Positions 42,851-53,244 of a stretch of DNA of 64,000 nt are shown here, piece by piece (position 1 is the first letter of the stretch; each line of letters opens with the position of its first letter). A program made the translations under genes and the position numbers. The notes under the pieces are model-generated. The model searched no databases. It worked only from the letters and a program-made list of their open reading frames with translations, and was not told where the DNA came from. The stretch is from Scilla litardierei (lineage: Eukaryota > Streptophyta > Magnoliopsida > Asparagales > Asparagaceae): the NCBI GenBank assembly GCA_030789695.1, contig CM061141.1, positions 193,265,689-193,329,688 on the forward strand, in the 5' to 3' direction.

Positions 42851-45646
42851 TGTCACGCCCCGCTTCCGAAAAATGTGGAGGCGAGACGTGAGAAGGTCCT
42901 CTCAGACTTGAAGCTACAAAGCTGCAAGTCCGATAAGCGTCAATCAACTTTAATAGCAGGTCCTTGCAACGCGAGACGAAACAAAAAAAATAATAAGGAA
43001 ATGAGACAAAAGAGAAATCTCAGAATATCCATAATAATAAATTCCAACATCGCAGAAAAGACACCAGGCTAAAAGGTAAAAGCGTCTAAAGGCCCAAACA
43101 TGACCAACAAAAATATAACGTACAAAGTAAAGGTGCCACGCACCGACAACTAACAACAATCCTAAAACAAAAGAAAGCTCAGCAAGGTCGCTAAGGATGG
43201 TCATCGGTGGCCACAAACTCCTCCTGGACAGACATGGGCTCAGGCTCAGCGTCAGCAAATACCACGTACACAGCAACGGTCTCTGGCTCAGGGTCTAACA
43301 TGTGACACCCAAAAGAGCAAGGGGCACATGTCAGCAAGTCTACAAGAGACTTGTGCAAGGAAACTGAAAGTAAAGTGAACAACCTAGCAATTCTATCATG
43401 ATGCAATGACATGATAGTTATAACATGAGTGCGACAAGTAAGGCAAAGTAAAGTAAAGTACGAGCATGGCATTTGAGACATGGCATGGATGTCAAGTTTT
43501 ACATGAACAAGCACAAGTACAAAGACAAGTCTAGTAAGCACGTCGTGCACAGAGATTACGCCTTTTGGCTAGAGTGGCTGATCGGGCCAACTCCTAAGCT
43601 CAAGTGATCGCTTATCCCTACCCCTCCACGTGTGTATTGACTGGCGCCCATCTTCTGGATCATGAGCCAGGAAGTGTTTTTCATGATGGCATAGGGGTGC
43701 ATCTAGCCGGACAAGGAAGTACAAGTAGTGTAGTGTGTGCTACGAATGCAACAATCAACTTGGATGACATGTATGATGCAATGCATGGCAGTTAAAAGTG
43801 CGTACAGATAAGGAATTTAAACGTGACAGATAACAATGGATGAATGGCATGGCAGGGTGACAGATCTAGTTTCGTTGTCAAGCTAGATCTTAAAATTGCG
43901 TCTAGATAACTATCATTTCACTGTCTAGTCTCTTTTACGATAAAAACAAGGAAGTGGCCTAAAAACATGGCCCTAAGAAAGAATTGGCAAGTTTCACTTG
44001 CCTGCAAGTACAACGTCTGAAGAAACACCGTCCAACGAGTCCAAAGTCACAATTATCCTACGTGCACAAGTCCACCGGCCTACATCCCATTTTATTAATC
44101 TTGATTAATGAATTAAAACAGTTTAAAAACATTGATTTTAGTTTTGATTAACATGCAATAGGTTGGGGGTCCTAGGGGTGCAAAGCGTTACCTTAACACG
44201 ACACGAAAGCTACACTGGCGTCGGGTAGCGACGCCAGTGGTTGGAATAAAAGATCGCGCTCCTAGTCCAGATTCCAGATAAGTTCCACGCTCGCCAAGTT
44301 CTGGACAGCAACTAGGTCAACGGACCAAGATTCCAAAGCTAGAACATGCGACAACGGCCTACGACGTATCATAACGTCGTAAACGACAACTCCACGAAGA
44401 AGAGACAGCTAGGTGGGGCCCACAGTAGTCCTAGGGACCAATGGGGGACCCACAATACCTCTGGAGAACTTGGGGGGCCCACGGTGGCAAGCGGTGTGGA
44501 AGTTGCGACGTTGCGACGAACGTCACTCGGTCGGACATGGGCTTGATCGAGAGAATCTCTCGGTCAGACACGGGGACGGTGCTGTGCAGCGCAGCGGGGT
44601 CGGTCACAGCACCTGCTGCGGAGAAACCCTTCGGTCGGACACGTGGGGCGGGTCGGTTGGGTGCTTGGGCGAGCGTTGCAATGTTGCACGTTGCAACGGT
44701 GCGGGTGAAGCGGGGGATCTCTCAGTCGGTGCGGGCGGGGCTCTCGGTCGTAGCGGGGATGCGGAGCGGATGCGGGGCAGCGTGCAGAGCGGGCGGAAGG
44801 CGAGAAATCTCTCGGTCAGACAGAGAGATGCTCTCGGTCGTACACAGGGAGCGGGCGGGCGGCTGTGCGATGCGGGCGGAGCGGGTGAGCGGGGGTTGGC
44901 CTCGGTCGGTGCGGGTAAAACCAAGGAATTTCCTTGGTCAGACACTGGCGGCGGCTGAACAGAGTTGCGACGAACGTCGCAAGCGAGGACGGGGGGTTTT
45001 TGTGACGGCTAGGGTTAATTTCTTGATGGAAATGGGTTTCCTAAGCCCCCTATATATAGTGTAGATGGGTTTGACCAAGTCTAGGGTTTAATTTGAATTA
45101 AAATTGCTTTTTAATCAATTTTAAACCCAAAATAACACCCACACTATAACTCTAGCTATAGGGATGCGGCCAAGGGGCTGGGATTTGGGTCAAAAATTCT
45201 TCGAAGAGTTATAATTTAATAGGAATTTTTATTGGGTCGAAAATAATTTAAAAATTGGTATTTAAAAATATTTAAAGCTTTGCTAAAAATATAAAATAGG
45301 TCAAATAAACTCCAAAAATTGTGAAATAAATATTGGGTGATCGGGACGATGAGAGAAAGGTAACTAAGATGACGGATCTCAATTTCGACGTCGAGCGACG
45401 AAACTAAAAATAGAAACGTCTCACGTCAAAAGTGAAAATCACAACGTCTCTTCGAATAAGATCAAATCGTGGGAGAACAACCCGAGAAATGTCGTTTCAA
45501 ATTAGTGCCACAATTTAATACTCTCAGAGACGTTCATAACGGCATATCACACCAAAGTGTTCACAAACAAACAGAGTCTAAAATTAATACGTGCACGGTC
45601 AAAAGCACGTGCACGAACAAAGTACGATCGAAAAGTGGTCGTTACA
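42851..45646 (-). repeat. 5' LTR of H
   Basis: Near-identical to 36469-39262, including the CTCGGTC block (about 44500-44960). Confidence 0.9.
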
Positions 45647-46660
45647 CGAAGTCTACGACGTCGAGCATCTTAGGGGATGCTCGTAACATCGGAAACACCG
45701 CAAGGAGAAGTAGGGGGCTGTCGGAAGACCCCAACAGTGAGAGGGGTACGGCGAGAACTCAGCGACGCGTCGATACATCGCTAAACACGCAAAACAGTGA
45801 AGGATCGCTGTTTCAGAGTTTCAACGGCCTGAGGGCCGCTGTCAACAGCGCAGGGGGTACGGGGGGTCGACGGCGGAGGGGAGAGGCATGACGGCAGCAC
45901 CGGAGCGGCGGCTACGGCGATTTGCGGCCTGCTACGTGAGCTGCTGCGGAAATCCGGCGCTGTGGGGGGTTTGCATCGGAGCTCCGGCGATCAACGGGGT
46001 ACTATGGCGGCGCAATTTGTGTTGCTGTGAATAAGAAATAAAGCTAACCTAGGTTATTTTTTATAGGGAAGGGCTGAAACGTGGGGGACTTAGTCTAGGG
46101 TATATGGCTGTTTTGAAAAGAAAAGCTACAAAAAGTTTTAAAACCCAAACTCTTACCCACTCTCCCTCTCTCCAACGTGTGAGTGTGTGGCCAAGGCTAG
46201 GTCAACATGGTTGATATATTATTAATAATAAAAATTATTAAGGGGACAAAAATCAAATGAAACTTAGAGTTTAAACCAATAATAGGTTGGGCAAAAAGTG
46301 AAGGTAGGTCAAACGAAGCCCAAAAATTGTGAAATAAATACTGGCATGACCGCACAGACGAGAGAAACGCAACTAAGAAGACAGATCACAATTTCAATGT
46401 CGAGACACGAAATTAAAAATAAAAAGTCCTCGCGACCAAAGTGAAAATCGTGACGTCTCATCAAATAAAGTCAAATCGTGGGAGAACGACCCGTGAAATG
46501 ACATTCCAAATAAATTACACAATTTAACACTCTCACAGAGGGTCACAACGACATATCACACTATAGGGTTCGGATACAGACAAAGTCTAAAATAAATACG
46601 TGCACGAACAAGACTACGTGCACGTAAAGCGTACAATCGAAAACAGACCGTTACACGTTT

Positions 46661-47192
46661 CCTCGCACTTGAAAGGAATGTGGCCGCCATCCTCCGCATT
46701 CTCACTCACGTTCACGGACCACCTCCACCTACACCACCACCCTCACCTCCACCATCACACTCTTCACCTCCCCCATCACATTCATCACCACACCCATTAC
46801 CCCCTAGGCGACCATCCCCTCCCACCACCACTGTTTCCGTTCCTACCACTTCACCTCCACTCACGACCACTGCCGTCGATCCCACAGATCCACCACCCTC
46901 CACTTCTGTCACCCCATACATGCGCCGCAAGAAATTGCAGATGCGTTCGCGATCACTTCCCCCACCATCCTCTCCCGTCGCCATATCAACCCCATCTACC
47001 ACCGCTTTGGTCGCCATTTCCCTTCCACTCACCATCATCACCACCACGCCACCCATCGCCCACACTTCCACACCCATCCACACACATCCTGCACCCCTCT
47101 CCCCACTTCTTCGCACACACCCCACCTCTCCCCTCCGCACCCCTCCATCTTCTACCGAGGAGGACAAGGACGATTCCTCTCCTGCTTTTTGA
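46661..47192 (+). pseudogene. ATHILA-type ORF2 of A2, 3' part
   Basis: Directly continues 27289 across G2: LALERNVAAILRILTHVHGP, then a Pro/Ser/Thr-rich tail with a short helical stretch at its start and a stop TGA at 47190-47192. Ends EEDKDDSSPAF. The Pro-rich C-terminus corresponds to that of A1 ORF2 (16000-16114). Confidence 0.8.
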
Positions 47193-48817
47193 TTTCTTTT
47201 TCTTCTTCAATCTTCCCCCCTTGCATATTTCTGCATATTCATGATCATATCTTATTGCTAGCATTGCCATATCCAGCTTGGGTGAAGTCGACATTTTGTG
47301 TGTTTTGTCGTGTTTTTTCTATATGGTGCGCTTGTTTATATATGTCGTGTGGTGTGATCTTCTATATTTTATTTTCTATTTTTCTATTTCCTCTTTCTTT
47401 ATTATTCAGTTTCGTATGTGTGTTTTCCTCGTTTTTCATTTCTCTTTGTGTCGGTGCGTATTTCCCCCATTTTCATTGCCCTCCCGTATTTACTTTTTTG
47501 CATTGAGGGCAATACAAGTATCATCTTGGGGGAGTCGCACTTCGTGAGTCATTTGTGTATTTTTCTTTGTTTTTGAGTCGTTTTCACCGTGTTTTTTTCT
47601 TTTTCTTCTCGTCTTTTATTCTCTCTCTCCTAGAGATGACCCAACTGATGAATTGCCACATAATCACACACACACCCCTAGCATGGCTTCGATAATCACA
47701 TTCACTAACCCTAGGAAGCTGAGTCCTCTTGAATTTCCTGCATCGTGGGTCCATTTTGCTTTTGTGTGAGTCGTGTGTCGTGTCTAGCTTACGGTGTGCT
47801 TCAACTTTGTGATTTTGATTTATATACCTGTCCTCGGATGACCCCTAGATTATCATGCTTCGATTTGAATATGCGGTATCTGTTTGTCCTGTCTACTTCT
47901 ATTTGCATGCTATATTTATATCGTATACTTCATTTCACATGTGTCGGGATTCCACAGTTGGGACTAGGATAACCCATTTAGCCTATGCTCTGCTTAGCAA
48001 AGAAAATATCCCTTGCACAAGTGTTTAGAATCCGATTTCTTTTTTATTTTACTTGGTGCAAATCCCCTCGTCGTGTATCGTTCTCCCACTTGGGAGAGTG
48101 CACACATGTATATACCCAAAAATCCAAAAATCCAAAAAAAAAAGAGAAAAGGAAAACCCAAAAAGAAAAGAAAAGAAAAAAATATATATGTATAGCCAAA
48201 AACCCCAAAAAAGTACATATATCCAAAACCCAAAAAAATTCCTGTGTGAATATTTTCCTACCTACCGGGAATAAAGGGAAGGCAAGAATTTACACCAGGT
48301 GTTCGACTCCACATCTTCTCAACCTCTATCGTTTTCGAAAACACTTGGAATAGGAACTTTCTAACTATTATCTAGGCGATAGTGTGGTGATTTCATAGTC
48401 CCTAGCTGTGGAGTCCCTGACGCATGATACGATTCGATTCCTACTCTGTTCTTATGCATGCTTGAGCTATATATTCACCACTTATTTCAAATCGAATCGA
48501 TATTTGGGTCTTTCCTTGGATATGTGTATATGGAGCTTTATTGCACATTGTAGATAGTAACATCGTTTGCTAGCACGCGACCACACTCACTCGCGCTTCA
48601 CTACATAGGCCCACGACACTTGTTTGGACTCACATTTCCTTGGTTTAGTGATGTGTTTTTTCGTACGCTTGTTTAGCGTGGGTGTTTGATTTTGTTGGCC
48701 CTGATGGGCGATTTAGGATTTTGCTTTCTATTTCTCTCTCTTTCTATTTTCTCCCTCCGAGCTCCTACTCTCACTCGTCTTTCTCGAGGACGAGGAATGG
48801 TTCAGCTTGGGGGATTT
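47193..48817 (+). other. 3' untranslated region of A2 with PPT-like motifs
   Basis: No gene. TCTTGGGGGAG at 47524-47534 and the polypurine tract AGCTTGGGGGATTT at 48804-48817 before the LTR match the A1 layout. An A/C-rich run of CCAAAAA words lies at 48110-48240. Confidence 0.75.
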
Positions 48818-50480
48818 TGACGTGTGTTTATATTTTATATATTCATGCACGTCTTCTTTGTGTTTTTCCGTTATTTTCCGCCGTCTCGTATCCATTTTCT
48901 CGTGTTTTCTAGTTTTCTTTCACTTCTCCATGTTTTTGTCTGTTTGCAAGAGATTGCCAGCGTGGGGGATATATAACAAATATATCATGAGTCTCCGGAG
49001 CAATGGGAGGAGTCACGCGCGATCCAGGGGCCAAACGACGAATATTACCATGTTTTAGCCCCCACCCGATCGGTTGGCCACAGCCAACCGATCGGGTGAT
49101 GCACGCATATTCGACTCGGACGCAAGCTGAAGCGAAGTGCAGCCCAACCGACCGGTTCGACGACCGGTTGAACACAACAGAGTTCTCGAGAATTTGGAGC
49201 TGAATTCCAACCGATCGAGTGATACCTCACCCGATTGGTTCATCTGTAGCTGATTCTCCCAAACGACGACCCGGAGAGCTCACCTGACGGCTCGCTGATC
49301 GTGCCAAATCATCTGAAGACTCTGTCTTTTGGGGCGTTTTTCCAACTGATCCGTTGAATTCTCAACCGATCGGTTCACCTGATGACCGCATCTCCTCAAA
49401 CGACGACCCGCTTGCTTCACCCGATCGTTCCAAGCGTCCGGTTGAAGTTTCTGATGACCGCAGCCGAAGAATCAAGCAGCTCACCCGATCGGTTGATACT
49501 TCAACCGATTGGGTGAGGTCGTTTTCTATATATAATTGCCTAGGTTTTCAGAAATCGTAGCTTTTGGTATTTTTCTGTCTTTTTCTCTATTTGTGACGGC
49601 TGGAATTTTATTGTTATCTGTAAGTTCTCTGATCTTTGTCAAAATTTAATATAGTCTTAATATCATTGCTACTACCATGTTTCAATTGCCTAATCATGAT
49701 TTTTACGGTTGATTTTCATTTAGATTGCTTTTTAGCTATAATGTGTGAGTAGTTCCCAAATCTGGGATTTTGGTGGAAACCCCTTCGTGGGTTCTCCCTG
49801 ATGTGTCCATAGGACTAGGATTTTGATAGGGATTAAGAATTTACAGGTTACGTGGGGTGTTTCATTATCATCGGCGGGAAAAAGACCGCCTTTGACCATA
49901 GGGCCAAGGGGGAATAAACTTGGCGGTTGACTCCCTAGCCATAGCTCACGCCCTTAGCGTAGACATCGAATCCTAGCGTGTGGGAACGACAGGATGAGAT
50001 GTTGGGAGTTATCGTTGCGAGCTTAGTGCTCCCGGAGTCAGTCAGTGTTAATGGACATGGAAATACCCACTGACCGAACCCGGGTAGTCCGGCGTATCAT
50101 CATGGGCACCGACCGGAATATCGGGCCCATGGGACACTGTTATCACTCTTAGAGGCAATTTCTCACCACTAAACCCTAATTCTGATCATTTTCCTATCCG
50201 TAGGTCGTAATAGCGAGAACACATGATAGGGTGGAAACCGGAGTCCTGGGTTTCCTTTTATATTGTTTATCCTCCGTATTTACATTCTGTGACAAACCAT
50301 CGATCGATCGGGCTAGCTCACCAGGGTGAATTGGTTCCTCCTAGAAACAAGCATAACCACGCCTCCCGGTGGTCGACGCCAAGCCACACTACAACACCGT
50401 GCGCTTGCGGTACAAATATTTTAAATCTGGTATCCCCCAATCCAACTGCACTGTTATGAGTTAAAAACCGGGGGACGTCA
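48818..50480 (+). repeat. LTR of A2, shared by two internal regions
   Basis: Starts TGACGTGTG after the polypurine tract and ends GGGACGTCA (inverted TGACGT/ACGTCA tips), 1,663 bp. It is followed by a primer site and gag, so it closes one internal region and opens another. It contains ACCGATCGGT-type palindromes (49064-49516), a TATA box TATATATAA (49527-49535) and a single TTGCAAGAGATTG (48944-48956). Confidence 0.85.
49064..49535 (+). promoter_or_regulatory. ACCGATCGGT palindrome cluster plus TATA in A2 LTR
   Basis: Copies include CACCCGATCGGTTGG, CCAACCGATCGGGTG (together a long inverted pair around 49064-49099), CAACCGACCGGTTCG, CAACCGATCGGTTCACC and CACCCGATCGGTTGA. The TATA box TATATATAA follows 11 bp after the last half-site. 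Confidence 0.75.
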
Positions 50481-50487
50481 AGCTTTA

Positions 50488-50505
50488 TGGCGTCGTTGCC
50501 AGGGA
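50488..50505 (+). other. Primer-binding site of A2
   Basis: TGGCGTCGTTGCCAGGGA differs from the A1 site at two positions and begins eight bases after the LTR. Its 3' half GTTGCC can pair with GGCAAC directly downstream. Confidence 0.8.
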
Positions 50506-50670
50506 GGCAACTTGTTTAATAATTTTAGGACCTTCGAACCCTTGAGTGTAGTTCATATCCCTACCTCACGATAGTTTTCGCATTCTTCATTTTTTTAATT
50601 TTCTATTTTTATTTTTCTGTTTTTATCTGTTCATATTCCATACTTGCTTCACGGGTATTTCTTGTTTTTC

Positions 50671-53244
50671 ATGCGCATGAATACAAGGAGTCTAGACGAC
50701 CTGATTCCTATTGAACCGGAAATTAACGCCACCATGAGGCGTTTAAAGGCTGAAAGTAGAAGAAGAGAAGAAGATGAAGCCATGGGAGAGAACACTCCTC
50801 CTCCCCAGAAATCTCTGCTGGAATACTCGATGCCCTCCATCGGGTCCACCTCCTCCATTCAACCTCCGGCTATTGTAGCCCAGAGTTTCGAGCTTAAGCC
50901 GTCACTAGTGACGTGGATCCAGTAGGATCAATTCTCTGGGCACCCATGGAGAGCCCTATTGAACATCTGGACTCCCTCTTAGAGAAGTGGGACACATTTC
51001 GGATTAATGGTGTCACAACTAAAGCAATCTGACTGAAGCTATTCCCCTTCTCTCTGCGGGATAAGGCCAAGCAATGGCTTAGGGGAAAAGACCCGAACAC
51101 CTTCAACACTTGGGAGAAGCTCTCAAATGCTTTCTTGACTAAGTTCTTCCCTCCGGGGAAGACAATGAAGGTAAGGAGTGAGATCTCCTCCTTCTCCCAG
51201 GCCAGCCACGAGTCCCTGCACGAAGCTTGGACGAGATACAAAGAGATACAGCGGAGATGCCCTCATCATGAACTTCCCAAGTGGCAGATTATAAATCTGT
51301 TCTATAATGGATTGAGGGATGACCTAAAATCTTCGATAGATGCCGCGGCTTGGGGGTCCTTCATGTCTAGAAGTAAAGAAGATGCTGGTAACATTTTAGA
51401 AAACATGGCATCAAACAATGAGGGGTGGGGCGACTAGCGTGCAACGCCCAGATCTGGAGGCATTCATAGATTTGAGGACGTCGACAAGTTGTCTAGCAAA
51501 TTTGATTTGTTATCGACCCAGATCTCAGCGCTTATGGTAGGAACCGGTGGTGCCAGCACCCAACAAGTATCAGTGGTGGAAGCGAAAGTCCTGAGAGACT
51601 TCGAGGGTGGTAATATTTCACCACCGGTGGATCAAGCTAGTGCACTTTTCTTCAACCCGATGGGTAATGTGCCGTATCCACCACGAACTAGCTGCAATCC
51701 GGTTTATTCTCCGAATAACCGAAACCACCCAAATCTTAGCAATCGGGTACTGTATCAACAGCCGCAGCATCCGCAGCAACAAGTATATCAGCCGCCTAGG
51801 CAACAGCAGCAGCAGCAGCAGTAGCAACCCCCATAAATGTACCAACAGTATCCCCCAGGAATCAGCAGCCTATGCAGCAGCAGCAGCCATATGGCCAGCT
51901 GTGAGTCATCTCACTGGTTGAGTCCCTCTTGACTTAGTATATCAAAAACCAAGAGAAGATCAATTTGAAGCTGGAGATGGGGCAAAGGGTTCTCACTGAC
52001 AAAGCAACCCAGCTGGGGTTGGAGGTGGCGAACTTCAAAGGGCACAAAACCAATTGCCGAGTCAACCGGAAGTCAATCCAAGGGGGGCAAATCAGACTTT
52101 GGAACTAACACTTGAACATGCAAATGTGTCCACTATCATATTGAGAAGCGGGACACAAATTCCTACAAGAGTGCCCGCTAAGGAACCGGAAGCTCCGTTG
52201 GTTGGTGGGCGACCAATTGAAAAATCGAATGACGACGGAGCTTCATACCAAAGAATACGACTCCGGAGGGAGTCTCTGAAGAATAGAAGAAGAAGGAAGA
52301 GGAGGAGAACCTTAGAGTATTCAAGCCCGTTGTTCCTTTTCCACAACGACTTGCCAAGGCTAAAATTGATGAAAAATACGGTAAGTTCTTCGCTATGGTC
52401 AAGGATTTGAGCTTACAGATCCCTTTCCTTGAAGCCATAGAGACAATTCCCTCCTACGCGAAATTTTTTAAGGATTTGGTGACGAGGGGTTCCAGAAAGG
52501 AAAAGGTCGTTCTCACGGCAGAATGTAGTGCTCTCATCCAGCGAGCGAATCCGCCCAAGCTAAAAGACCCAGGAAGCTTCTCCATTCCTTGTTCGATTGG
52601 AGAAGTAAAGATACATCGGGCGCTCGTGGACTTGGGAGCGAGCGTCAGTCTAATGCCACTGTCACTATACAGGAGGATAGGGATGAGAGACCTGGAGCCC
52701 ATGGGTATGACCCTTCAACTAGCTGATAGATTGGTCAAATATCCAATGGGAATTGTAGACGACCTGCCTGTTAAAGTTAGTGGAGTGCAAGTGCCGGTAG
52801 ACTTCGTGGTGATGGACATGCCTGAAGACACTCATACACCCTTCATCTTTGGATGGCCCATCATGGCCACCGCTGTCGTGCTGAAAGACGTAAAGAAAGG
52901 GAAGTTATCCCATAATGTTGGCGACGAAAAGGTCGATTTTGACTTGGGGTTATCTATGAAGCACCCCCCGGATGAACCTGGTTGCAATATGCTGGACAAT
53001 GAGGATGAAAGAGCTGTGGAAGATGGGGCCTGGGAAATTCTCTCAAGGAATGCCCCCGACAGCTTGGGGGACCTTAAAGAACATGTCGGTCTGAAGAAAG
53101 AAGATGTTGCTGGAGAAGCGGTTGTCCCACATACGATCCCTCCCGGATTCCAAAAAGCTCCTCCGACGAGGAAAAAAGGGAAAGAGCCCATGGGGCTTAC
53201 CGGTGATGAGATCCGGATCTTAAGAAGAGTGGCGGTAGACGCCA
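50671..53244 (+). pseudogene. Gag-protease of A2
   Basis: Begins MRMNTRSLDDLIPIEPEINA at 50671 (corresponds to MYTRSTADPEAILFDPEIE of A1). A stop after LVTWIQ and frame slips precede the Gag core TKFFPPGKTMKVRSEISSFS, HEAWTRYKEIQRRCPHHELP and the Gln-rich stretch with a CAG run at 51798-51821. The protease part (52395 onwards) reads FSIPCSIGEVKIHRALVDLG then ASVSLMPLSLYRR and FVVMDMPEDTHTPFIFGWPI. Cut at 53244 by G3. Like A1 there is no RT after the protease as far as visible. Confidence 0.85.

Larger units (their letters stand above)
36469..45646 (-). mobile_element. Element H: LTR retroelement without genes (LARD-type)
   Basis: LTRs 36469-39262 (2,794 bp) and 42851-45646 (2,796 bp) enclose 3,588 bp without any gag or pol. 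Outer LTR parts, the region beside the 5' LTR (GGGCCACCAACAAAACC) and the polypurine tract (complement of TCCTCCCCACC at 39263) match the G family, so H probably uses G-family proteins. This fits the class called large retrotransposon derivatives. Orientation minus by those end signals. Confidence 0.9.
27290..46655 (-). mobile_element. Element G2: full-length Ty3/gypsy (chromovirus-like) retrotransposon
   Basis: LTRs at 27290-30005 (2,716 bp) and 34759-46655 (2,714 bp once element H and its duplication are removed) enclose a 4,753-bp internal region on the minus strand with gag, retropepsin, reverse transcriptase, RNase H and integrase, in that order. Flanked by CGTTT. The C-terminal end after integrase (PVEILDRWQKQLRNKTVDLV, WREDD-like WEREDDM and PHLF) resembles the chromodomain-like tail of Tekay/Del-type chromoviruses. 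All genes carry stops or frameshifts. Confidence 0.93.
34759..46655 (-). repeat. 5' LTR of G2, split by element H
   Basis: Segments 34759-36468 and 45652-46655 (plus one CGAAG copy) together match 27290-30005. Confidence 0.9.

Noticed and set aside
46600..47244. His/Pro-rich frame of 214 codons
   Set aside because: It begins within the G2 LTR and is out of frame with ORF2; the frame restored across G2 is the one at 46661-47192.
47985..48353. Lys-rich frame of 122 codons
   Set aside because: Comes from an A/C-rich low-complexity run in the A2 3' UTR.
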